Positions 34,865-45,500 of a stretch of DNA of 64,000 nt are shown here, one piece after another. Made by a program: the position numbers and the translations under genes. Each line of letters starts with the position of its first letter. Positions within the stretch are counted from its first letter, which is position 1. Under the pieces are notes generated by a model, which saw only the letters and a list, made by a program, of their open reading frames with translations, was not told the origin of the DNA and did not search any database. This DNA comes from Tetranychus cinnabarinus. Lineage: Eukaryota; Arthropoda; Arachnida; Trombidiformes; Tetranychidae. The stretch is from the NCBI GenBank assembly GCA_022266195.1, contig WHVY01000003.1, positions 3,286,001-3,350,000 on the forward strand, written 5' to 3'.

Positions 34865-37800
34865 ATGTTGAGGCTTCTTTGTTTCATCTGCCTTTTAGTG
34901 AACATTGCTGTAGCCCTTGATGGCCCTAATACTTGTATAGAGGAACATGAAGTTCCAGTAGTGGTCAAAGTACCAGCCAAAGTTCCACAAGAAGTTACAA
35001 CATACAAATGGTGTGCAAAGATCCCACCGAGATGTAAAACGAGTAAAATTGTTCAAGTTGATGGTTATAAAGAAGAGATTCATTATGAAAAGAATAGAAC
35101 CCGTGTTTGTTGTAAAGGTTATGCGGAAGCTCGCAACAAATGTGTACCCGTATGTTCAAACGCTTGTCTTCATGGACGCTGTATATCTCCAGAAAAATGT
35201 GATTGTGAACCAGGCTATTCTGGACCAAATTGTGATTCAAGTAGGAATTTATTTTATCTCTAAATCTTCACTTGTCATCCATCATTTGGTTATAACATTG
35301 CTGTAACAACTTTTACTCAATCCTCTGTAACCAGAGCTACAGTTTTGTGTGTTTATGTTACTCTATTTGTCATCCTTAATTGATGATGGCTTTTGTTAGC
35401 TAATTTGAGATTATTCTTTCCTCTTCCTTTTCTGCCCTCTCCATCTTGAGATCTAGTGAGAAGCCAAAATAGAATATGATATCAAACTGTAAACTTTTCC
35501 GTTCACCCAAGATCAAATTTAACATCAGATACAAAATTTGTATCCATCTCTCTGTTAAATAAGTGTTATCAACAAGTATCAGGAGGTGCAGAAGCACAGT
35601 TACATATGGCATTCTCATTGAGACACATGTTTTTGCATTAGTCGTTAACACTTTAATTGATTCATTGTCAGCTCATCTGTCAGTTTTATTTAATTAAAAT
35701 ACATTTTCTAGATTCAATGGATGCTATAGATTACTCATAACCAATCATCCATCAATTTACGATTTCAGTAATTCACCTTTTCAAACATCAAAACAAATTT
35801 TATCTCCATTGTCTTTCAATGATCGATTTCTTTATGAAATACTAATCTTTCTTCGTTTCTGTTTCTTTTTCTTCTTTTACTATTATCTACATGATAAACA
35901 ATATGCATACCGTGATTGTGTCTGGCTTCATGGATGGCATAAAATAGAGCACAGTAAGTTTTGATAATGATAATGCCCTGAATCTGATTTTTCATTATTC
36001 TTGTGTAGTGTGTTAACAAGCAATCTACCTTCAAGGCTTATCCCTATTTCCTCCTTATTTTCCCTCTCCTCCTTATTTAGCCTTTGCGAGTTAGTCTTGA
36101 CTACTTTTTTGCTTCATTTAGCTATAGCTCATCTTTTTAAGATTTACTCTAATCTCTTTTTTTTCTTCTGTTCTATTTTTTCACTCAAGCTTGTCCCAAA
36201 GGTAAAAAAGGAAAAAATTGTGACCAACCTTGTTTATGTAAAAACGATGCTCGATGTGACGCTGTTTCGGGAGAATGTATCTGTCGCCCTGGATGGACTG
36301 GTCAAGACTGTACAGAGCCATGTCCACCTGGATATCATGGATTCCGTTGCCTCGATGAATGTCGTTGCTCAAACAATGCAGATTGTGATCCTGTGAATGG
36401 TAAGACAAGCTCGGTCAAATGGTCTACGTAATCTTCAAGATTTAGGCTAGAAATTTTTAAATCGCCTTTCCTCTAATCAGTGATTACTTTGGTGTTCCAA
36501 TTAATTCCAAAGTCTAATAGCATTAGACTTTTGAAATAATGCTAGTCTAGCGTTTCTTGTTGGGAAAGTGTAAATTGAAAAATGTCAACCTTAATCACAA
36601 CCTTAGAAGTGTTTTTATCTTTAAGAGATCCAAGGATCCACATTACAATTAGGAGTATCTCAGTTGAATACTAGGTCATTTTCATGGTGCATCTTTGTTT
36701 GCTATCTTCAACTTTTACACAGTTTCAGGATATTCATATTCTTTTGTTTTCTATCACATTGACTCATTGTTATCAGATATGATAGCATGCTGTCATTAAG
36801 TTCTTGTTAGATATACATCTTGTATTCAACTTTATTTTTTTTACTGATTCTGACCTCAAATGCTATTCATCCTGACCTTTATTTAGAAAAAGCCATTTTA
36901 AGAAACTGGTTTAGTCTAACCCATGATACATTGCTTAAGAAATAAGCTTAGCTTTTTAACTCGGTCTGACTAATAAATTATAGCATTAACAGGATTTTAT
37001 TATGAGATTTGACACTATTTTGAAAGAAATTAATTTTTTCCTTAACATTGCAAAAATCACAAGTTCGCTGATTACTCACATATTATTAATCATTAACTCA
37101 AACCTCTCTTATTCAGTCGAACAAATTTGTTTGCATTTAGCGTTGAAAATGAATAAAGTATTTCTGTTGAACAATGAAACTTTTCTTCATAGGATTAGCA
37201 TTAGTTTACATTATTGTTTTGTTTTTCAAAATTTCATTTTTCTTCAACACTAAACTTAACAAAATTTGTTTGACTGAAAGTCGCTTTAAATTACTTAAAA
37301 ATTATTATCGCAGCTTAATTGACATATATTTTGATCAGTGATCCATTACAGTATTTAGACAACATTAATATGCTATTTTAAACATTACCCAAAACATCTA
37401 TCATAGATTGGATTGTCTTAGTATCAACCTTTGACTTCTTATCAAGGCTTTCAGGTCAAACTTGTTTACGTTTAGCTATCTTTGGCCTACAATTTCTTTA
37501 AATAAAACTTGCAATTTTCAATCTACATCTTTTCGGAAATGAAGTCATTGAGTTTCAATTTTTGAAATCATCAACTGAAATTGTTTCATCATGGCATTTA
37601 TGCTGATCTTCAGACAACTTATTGCTTTTGATTTTGCTTATTGATTGTTGCAAATTTAATTGTTCATCTTTCACACACTCCCAATCATTACCTAGATTAT
37701 GATCAGATTGTTAATTTTACCGTAACTCTTTCAGTGTTGTGGAAAATTTGACACACTATTCACAATTTTACTTTGAACGGAAACTGGTGAATGAAGTCAT

Positions 37801-38892
37801 CAGGTTCATCTTGTCGTTTCAACCAACCTCATCTGATTCATGTTACTAAAACTCTTTCTTGTTACACTTTATAGGTCGATGTAAATGTAAACCAGGCTGG
37901 AAAGGCCAACAGTAAGTATTGATGAATCGACTAGACTTGATTGAGTTTTGTTGTAATTTTGTGCTCTGATTGAATCCCTTTTCTCTCCATTTTTTTTCAA
38001 TAGCTGTGAAATTGAATGCACTGAAGCTGAAAATGACTGCATCCAAGGCTGTTATTGTGACCATGGTGGATACTGTAATTTAACCACCGGTCTTTGTCGA
38101 TGTCCACCAGGTTATACTGGAGATTATTGTAGCGATGCATGTCCATATGGAACGTATGGGTTAAACTGCGCCCAAAGATGCAACTGTAATAGTGGAAATG
38201 AATCTGAACCAGATAGTCATGTTGTTTGTGATCATATAGCTGGCTGTAAAGTTTGGTCTTCATCGCCTTTAAAGATTGTTGAAAGCGAACCCAATGGTAA
38301 TCATGCTTCAGCAACATTGATCTTGCTTATTGGAATGATAATCATTGTTCTCATAATTTCTGGTTTCCTTATTTTAAAATACCGCCGTGAGTTACGTTTA
38401 TTGAACTCAGAGCTTGCTTTTGTCACCTACATATCACGGAAAGAGTCAAATGACCGGTTTGATAACCCTCTTTACTCGTACCAAGCAACAACAGCCGATT
38501 GTAAACCACCTTTACCCAACTCGGTATCCCCACCAGGACCACCTCCACAAGCCTCATCATCTACCAAAGCAAGTCTATTTTCTGGTTTCAAGCGCAATTT
38601 CGAGACAAACATATGTAAAGGCTCTCAAGATAAATCTTCTGGTCTTCCAAATGATTTCCTAAAGCCTAACCTAAATGTAACAAGTTGTTATGATGATCTT
38701 AAAACAACCAAACGAGAATACAATTCAAATATTTATGAGGAAAATGATAGCTGTGGAACAAGGTCATCGACTCTAACAAAGGAACCAGTTTACGCTGAGA
38801 TTCCGGGCTCTGATAATAAGGATGATCTCAAAGAGAGCCCCTATGATTCCCCAAGACCAATAGATTCTAATAATCAAGTTAACAAATTGTAA
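34865..38892 (+). CDS. drpr: Draper/MEGF10/CED-1-like scavenger receptor, short form
   Basis: Draper-type receptors recognise apoptotic cells and debris for engulfment by glia, phagocytes and epithelia. Exons 34865-35240, 36190-36399, 37875-37911 and 38004-38892 total 1512 nt, or 503 residues. Residues 1-17 are a signal peptide (MLRLLCFICLLVNIAVA). An EMI domain follows (NTCIEEHEV...KWCAKIPPRC...RVCCKGYAE). Five EGF-like repeats come next, for example CEPGYSGPNC, CRPGWTGQDC, CKPGWKGQHC and CPPGYTGDYC. One transmembrane helix spans ~312-334. The cytoplasmic tail has NPLYSYQ near 361, an NPxY adaptor site, and EPVYAEIPGS near 469 followed by SPYDSP, a half-ITAM-like pair. Draper and CED-1 usually have ~15 EGF repeats and ~1000 residues, so this is a shortened relative. 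An upstream in-frame ATG at 34823 would spoil the signal peptide. Confidence 0.9.
35241..36189 (+). other. Intron 1 of the Draper-like gene
   Basis: 949 bp with donor GTAGGA and acceptor TCACTCAAG. No cysteine-rich frame that could be a skipped EGF exon was seen. A CT-rich patch lies at 36010-36170. Confidence 0.6.
36400..37874 (+). other. Intron 2 of the Draper-like gene
   Basis: 1475 bp, AT-rich. I checked it for missing EGF exons because the protein is short. The only sizeable frame (37002-37253) lacks EGF-like cysteine spacing. Confidence 0.6.
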
Positions 38893-39747
38893 TTCATTAT
38901 GGTTCGATCCAAGCAGCTCAACGCCAAACTTCATTGAATGAATTTTCGTCTGTTTTATACCAACGGCACAAAACCCATTTTATATGTATTCTGAGTCAAG
39001 ATTTTTTTTGTTGTAGATCAAGGAAAATGGTTGAAAAGATGAGGAAATAATCTATCAATCATATTATCATCTTATTTTGCTCTCTATGTTATCCCCAGTC
39101 TTGTTCATCATTTCCTTGTTCAACAAAAGAAAACAAAAACGCCATCATCATTGCATCTTCACATCATATTTATTACCAACTTATTATTGGAAAACAATTG
39201 CTAAATCATGACTTCTCTTTTCATTTCATCCATTCTTATAATCGCAATTCAACAAAAGAAATACATTTTCACCAAAATGATATTTTACTTCATAATTTTT
39301 AAATTCTCCATATTAAAGTCTTTCCTTTTCTAAGACATTTTAGCTTCTGTTGATATATAAATTCAAATGGCAAATAAATAATGAAACTAAATTTATTTAA
39401 CGATCAACTTGTGTTTACTTTTATTCAATCTATTATAAGAAACGAAACGGATACTATTTCATTTTAAATCAATGATTTGATTCTTGATCAACAATCAAGA
39501 ATCGCTGTTCTTGTCTATTTTACATGTAATCACATAAAAGCATTGGCTTATCAACCGATCGGAAGCTTATTGTGTTTACATTGAGTAGTTTTTTATTACA
39601 TTTCAAAAGTAAGACAACAAAAGCGTTTTCTTGAAAAACAAATTGGTTGAGTGATTGAATCTCTTGGATCAACAGCATTGTAATACAAGGTTTTCTTGAT
39701 CTTAAACCTTTACTTCCTCTAATGGTTGAAATTTTATCCCATTTTGT

Positions 39748-40460
39748 TTTTCAAGGATGGCTTAATATCTGACTGATTCTCGTAATCATGCTTGGTTGAT
39801 AAACAACATGAAAAGGGTTGATACTGTAAACGCTGTGCGAGTTCCAAGTTGTTCGTCTTTATAATTCATTTTTCTGTAGCAATTACTTTACACATTGGGT
39901 GAAAGATAATCAATTGTTTATCAAAAATGATAATTTTAATATATTTTTCTTTGGACATTCAATTCTAATGCAAGTTTTTTAAAAGAAACAATTCATATTT
40001 TATTTAGTCATCCGTGAGTTTTAATTGAATATCTATCGAGTATCAAGTTGTTTGATATTACAGACTCACAAAATTAATATAAAGTTGGCAGCAACCATTA
40101 GTTCAATTGAGTAACGCGTTTTTTACAAAGGGAAACGATTAACCTCACGTTATAAGATCAGACCTTCAGCTTTCTTGAATGTTTAGTCTGATTCCATTAT
40201 CTTGATTACCATGTAATTAGTAACGAAATTGGGTATTCTTGAAAGGATTTTAATTGCATTTGAACCAAAGGTGAACAGAATTAGAAATTGTCAAAATAAG
40301 TGCATTTTCTGGTTGACCATCAAAAGTTTCGTCAGTAGTATGAGTCTCATGAAAAATCTGATTCCATTAGTGTGCAAAAGGCGATCGAAGTTTCAACTTT
40401 GAACTTGATTTTCTCGAAAACTGTCCATCACAAATGGACTCAGTTCTTATGTTCCTACAG
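39748..40460. repeat. Repeat-family copy with an interrupting segment (copy 1)
   Basis: Begins TGTTTTTCAAGGATGGCTTA and continues to GTTCGTCTTTATAATTCATT. About 345 bp then appear that copy 2 lacks (about 39870-40215). It resumes at TAACGAAATTGGGTATTCTT and runs through AAATAAGTGCATTTTCTGG, AAAAGGCGATCGAAGTTTCA and CTCGAAAACTGTCCATC. Confidence 0.75.
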
Positions 40461-40816
40461 ACCATCAGAATATAAAAATTTGGTCTAACTTGGTCATCAA
40501 GGGGTCCCAAGAGACTTGCCGAATAACTCCCCAGAGTATACGAATTTCTATCTGATTTTTAGAAAGGCATACTCTACAACATAAGCTTTCGACTGATATA
40601 TGGTCTGAATTCTGAATCTTAGGCCGAAAATCCAGCATTTTGGCTATCCTCCTTTGATAATTGTGTCCTTTTATTATCAATCTAAAAATTCATCTATTTT
40701 TTCACTGATCTAATATCTTTCCAAAATCTTGGTGCAAGAACAAAATTCCCACTTAAAAATATTTTATTGCCGCGATAAAATTTCAGCCACAGTCGGGAAT
40801 CATTGAAAAATCATGA

Positions 40817-41020
40817 AAATTTATGGTTTTTCTACGATTTTAGTTGGAAACCGTGATTTCAATAATACGTGAACGATTTTGGACAGCGAATGTGACAATA
40901 AAGTTTTGTCTAAATTTATTATCATCAATCAATAAGAAAAAAATAAAAAAATTAATTATACATTAAAATAATCAGTTAAATCACTCAGTAAGATGGTTTC
41001 ATCCTGGTAAATATTTCAAA
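40817..41020. repeat. ~200 bp repeat, copy matching 54433-54647
   Basis: Shares long near-identical runs with 54433-54647: GGAAACCGTGATTTCAATAA, GACAGCGAATGTGACAATAA, TCAGTAAGATGGTTTCATCC and others. The two copies are in the same orientation, on either side of the retrotransposon and serpin. Confidence 0.85.
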
Positions 41021-41022
41021 CG

Positions 41023-41450
41023 TAATGTTTTTCAAGGATGGCTTAATAACTATCTCTTAATCATGCTTGTTTGATAAATAATATGTAAAGGGTTAAACTG
41101 TAAACGCTGGGCGAGTTCGAAGTCAGGTTGTTCGTCTTTATAATTCATTCAATTTTAACGAAATTGGGTAAACTTGAAAGGATTTTAATAGTATTTTAAT
41201 CAAAGGTGTACAGAAATAGAAATCGTCAAAATAAGTGCATTTTCTGTCAAAGAGTCTTATGAAAGAATCTGCTTCCGTGGGTGTACAAAAAGCGATCGAA
41301 GTTTCAACTTTAAACTCCATTTTCTCAAAAACTGTCCATTAGAGTAATTTTTAAATCTCACAAATGGACTCAGTTCTCATGTTCCTAAAAACTAACAGAG
41401 TCTAAATTTGAAAGAAATTAATTTTAACAGTTTTTGCAAATTTGTGCCAA
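41023..41450. repeat. Repeat-family copy 2, uninterrupted
   Basis: Same order of blocks as 39748-40460 but without the ~345 bp segment: TGTTTTTCAAGGATGGCTTA, GTAAACGCTGGGCGAGTTC, AACGAAATTGGGTAAACTTG, AAATAAGTGCATTTTCTG, AAAAGCGATCGAAGTTTCAA. Confidence 0.75.
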
Positions 41451-41517
41451 TCTGTCATAAAGGTGACAATTGTGGTTCTTTTTATTAATATTAATAATAA
41501 CAACCATGTATTAATAC

Positions 41518-42497
41518 TGAGAGGCAGGATTCAATTTAGTAAAGTTGATCTGAATATTAATTCAGTTATCTTCAGAAGATTGGCTCAGGCTCTCAAATCC
41601 TGAGTATACAGGTTTTTTGAAGGATTGTAATCCAGATAGTAATTATTACTTAATGGCCAAACTTTAGCTTTAAATATCTCGTTTACAAGGCAATCTCTTA
41701 ATACACCAATAAAGTTCAACTTCTCGCTTTTAAACTCTAAAGAATCCAATTCTTAACTTCTAAATCACGAAGATTCAAATCTTTAACTTTTACTCAAACT
41801 CGAGTCCAATAATAACTAATCAGGTCAGCTTTGTGCCCTTACGCGACGGGCTAGACTTCTCGATAATCCCTCGTTGATTACCAGTCTTACTTGACCACTC
41901 TCTTAGTTATCCTCGTAGGACGTTTCACCACTGAGTAACTCAGGACAGCACAGAGAACACACTTCTCAGAAAGTTCAATTTACTAAAACAGTAATTGTGA
42001 TGGTTGTGATCAACAGCTTGGGTTCAGACCTTGATCTTCAAGGGGAACTTAATAGAGTTGAAACTATCCACAATTAAAGGACACTTAAAAGGTCAGACTA
42101 ATACTTAAATCTGAATGGTAATTCAGACTTAAACTTAACACGAATTAAAACAAGATAATTTAAAACACAAGTATCAAATACTTTAAACAAGATTTTAATC
42201 TTAAAAAAGGACAATTAAATTTATCAAAACTAGACAAAAGTAAACTTAATCTTAAGAGACCATAAAAGCATAAAATCAAATGAGGTTGAGTCCGGTTATT
42301 TATACTAATTTAAATCAGAGGGGAAATCATAATTAGGAAGAGGAAAGAAGCTAAGATAGTCATGGAGACTAGATAACTCGGACAATCAATCAAACTAGTT
42401 TAAAGGGGGGAAAACAGTAGTAACTACTAAGCTTTTGTAAGCGCTTAGTTTAACTAAGTTAATGAATTAATTCAGTCTTGGGTAACTCTACCCTTCA
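41518..42497 (-). repeat. 3' LTR of the retrotransposon
   Basis: 980 bp, starting TGAGAGGCAGG and ending CCCTTCA on the plus strand. By eye it is the same base for base as the other LTR. Because the element is on the minus strand, this left copy is the 3' LTR. Confidence 0.95.
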
Positions 42498-42512
42498 CAG
42501 CCCCGGTCTTTT
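42498..42512 (-). other. Polypurine tract
   Basis: On the minus strand AAAAGACCGGGGCTG directly abuts the 3' LTR, the position from which plus-strand DNA synthesis is primed. The frame's stop codon lies 87 bp upstream of the LTR. Confidence 0.7.
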
Positions 42513-42584
42513 GACTAAGAACCCTTAGGCTGAATTAATTCAGTAACTTTCACAAAAAATCTAAAAGTTTTCAAAATTCCGAAA

Positions 42585-45500
42585 TTATTCAGGTTGTTTT
42601 GACAACTTTTCCTGTCGCTTCAAATACAATTCAAAATCAGGCTTCGCCATCTCGGTGCTTGGAGCTGTGACGAATGTCGAAGGGGCCACACAGTTTGAAC
42701 TGTATTTCGGTCGCTGGGAATACCATGGGTTCATCCACCATTCTTCGGGCCATTTTGCTTTTTCTTCTTTTACTTTATTTTCAAAGTCTAACAATAAGGC
42801 AGAGGTGATTGAATTACCACAAGTAAATTGGCAATTTTCGTGGTGGATTCCATCAAAGGTTCTTGCCACCTTTTCAATCTCATCCCACTGTATCAAATAC
42901 AGTCTCATAGCAGTAACTGCTTCCACGACAGGCGAGTGTGAGTTAACAGGCAGGACATATCCGGCAAACCATAAAAAGGCAATCGCATGCATCGAAATAG
43001 GGTGTTCAATATATGGGGAATAGAAGTTAGTAATTTCTCTGAACTTCAAGTGAAGTTTCTTCATTTCCACGTTGGCAAATCCAATGCTTGAAAGTTGATT
43101 TACCAGGCCAGCTCCAACAATTTTAGTAGCACATACAAGGTATTGTAATACCTGATCGCGTACGGTAGCCAAGTTCCGAGCGAATCTCAAATCTCGAGTT
43201 GTCAATCCATGAAATCTATTGTCGATATAATCGACTTCTCGGTAATGAACAAAGGTTTCATATACCACCTCGAGGTTGCCATCAACTATTATCACCCAAC
43301 ATGGTCGAGGTTTAAGTTTACCATTTTCTCGTATATTAATACAGAAACTATTGATAGCAAAAATGGTTGACTTATCTGGACAATCTTTCGAGATTTCCTC
43401 AATGGCATTCATTTGCTCATCTAGCAATGGAGGAATAATTCCTTTAGGACGATTTTCAAATGCTTCTCGAAGTCTTCGTCTTTGTTTAGCAACAGATGCT
43501 ATGGTCTTAGGGTTTGTAGATGGCTTCGGTTCCCTGTAAGATGGTTGACCATTGATGCATGAGGGAAAAGTCATTACAAAATCAAGGGCTTCTTCAGCCT
43601 CAACTGGAGCAAGTCTATCATATGGATTGATCCGTATGAAGGGTGACTGAGGGTCTTCAATATCCTTTGAATAAAGTACGCATGAAGATCTGTTGGTAAC
43701 AATGGAACCATCAGACATGTCCACGTATCTGGACCAACGTTTCCAATCAATAGAGGCATCAATGAGGTACTGAGGTACTCTCGGGCATCGAGTAGTTGGC
43801 CATCGAGTTGGCACATCTGGAATAGGCTGCTCTGAACAGGATGGGAATCCTAAGGACAATATGAATTGTTCACCTTCACTTACTGGAGTAGTTGGGTCTC
43901 TTTGTCGAGCTCGATTGTTCCAAGTATTTAGACTAAAGTTAGCCTCAGCTCGTAAAAATTCAGGTTTAACCTGATCAGGATCTTCCTCATATTCTCTTGC
44001 TAAGAAGGCAAATTTCAAAGCTTTATTTCGCCAAAATTGATGGTGCGAGCTAGGAGGTTGTTGCTGCTTCAAGCCAACTGGTAATAATGAAGACAAAAGT
44101 CTTGGCTTTTCCTTGAGTTCCTCTCGGACAGGGCCGGATACAAAGGGTAATAGTAATTCCCTATCAAATTTATAGTCGATTGGGCCCTTTCGACACTTAG
44201 CAAGATGAAAAGTAACATTTTGAATTATCAAAAGTATGTCACAAAATTTTCTTTGACATTTAAATTTAGCCTCATTCAAAAATTTAAAAATTTCCTTGTC
44301 ACTCTCAATAGTGAGTTGTTTAAACAAGGGATAACCTGAAGATTCAATCTTTACCAAACATGTTGTTTGAATACAAAAGAAATTAAGAGGCGAAGTAAAC
44401 TTCGGAAGATCCATCTTTGCTGGTACGCTCTGTAACCATACAATACAACGTATACAATAAAGTTTATTACATTCAGAGCACTTATTCGGGGCAACCGCGA
44501 TTTGTTCACAAAGGTTGCAAGTCAAGAGACTTCTAAGTCGAGACAAATCTCGATGAATTACTTGTCCACAAGTAAAGCCTTTTTGGAGAAATTCAAAGTC
44601 CAAACTATCCAAGTTTGTGTCTAAAGCATTCAATTGAATCTTTTCTTTTATAAATTTTTCAAACCAGAGTTTATCTTGTTTAGATTCCTCAATATCTTTA
44701 AGAATATCAACTTTTGCCTGCTCATAGAACTTCATCTGATTGAAATCAGGTCTTTGATCATCAGTCGGTGGGGCTGGAGCAGGAAACTCAGCGTTAAAAC
44801 GCTTTTGATCAGGGCCAGGGGGAGGATAGACACTATCGTCCACCAAGTCTTTATCAATGGTTCGTAAACCAAGAGCTGTGCTTTTGGGCAACGGATCGCT
44901 GAGGCGCATTTCTTCCCATAAATCATCGTAAGGCTGTCGTCTTCTTTCCTTGATGGTAGCCACAGAACTGGAGCGAGAAGATCGGGACTGATTCCGATCA
45001 GAGGAAGTCGAAGCTTCCGAGCCATCTCTAGAGTTGTTCTCTTCTGAACGAACTCTTAACTTTCTCATCTGTCTTTGAAGATGAGCTTCAAGGAGTGTAC
45101 CAGACATACTTGATGAGTCTGGTGCCACAGATTTAGGCGATTCACTCATGCTTAGAATATAAATTCTAGCAAATTCACAAAGTAAAACTGTTTCTAGCTT
45201 AACTTGATTGTTCAAAGTTCGTTGAATTAAATTCAATTTTCCTAACTGAAAATTGTAATTTTCACTGAATAAAGTAACTTTAACTAAGGCACAAAAGTAA
45301 GAATGTTGAACACTTTCAAAAAGTTTAGCTTTTTTAAGCAAGAACTGGAATGACTTTTGACAAAAATAAAGTTGTTTGACCAAAGGGACAAAGGGAACTG
45401 AACCAATTCGCGTTGTTTCTTGACTTTTAAAGTCTGTTATCTCAATGTCGACAAACGCAGACAAACTCTTTGGCTTTTTTCGACAACTCTTTGGACTTTG

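Larger units (their letters stand above)
38893..41513. other. Intergenic region with repeat-family copies
   Basis: Starts with the Draper-like gene's 3' UTR (AATAAA at 39373-39378). From about 39748 it consists mainly of duplicated repeat material, listed separately. No gene. Confidence 0.5.
42585..45149 (-). other. Cargo module X: possible third protein of the element (854 residues)
   Basis: In frame with Pol, but with its own good ATG (MSESPKSVAP) at 45149. Order of parts: Ser/Arg-rich N-terminus (40-70, SRSSRSSSVATIKERRR); Pro-rich and helical segment (100-190); RING/TRAF-like zinc region (211-319); an unfamiliar middle (320-590); DEDDh-exonuclease-like domain (593-760); and a Trp-rich tail (WPEEWWMNPW). 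I see no signal peptide, no furin site and no convincing membrane anchor, so it is not an envelope protein. It could be made as part of the polyprotein and cut out, or from a spliced RNA. The gene content looks captured from a host, by inference from the domain types. Confidence 0.8.

Noticed and set aside
42585..45149. Reading the 3' module as a retroviral envelope gene
   Set aside because: No signal peptide, no furin-type site, no clear membrane anchor. The content is zinc fingers and an exonuclease-like fold.
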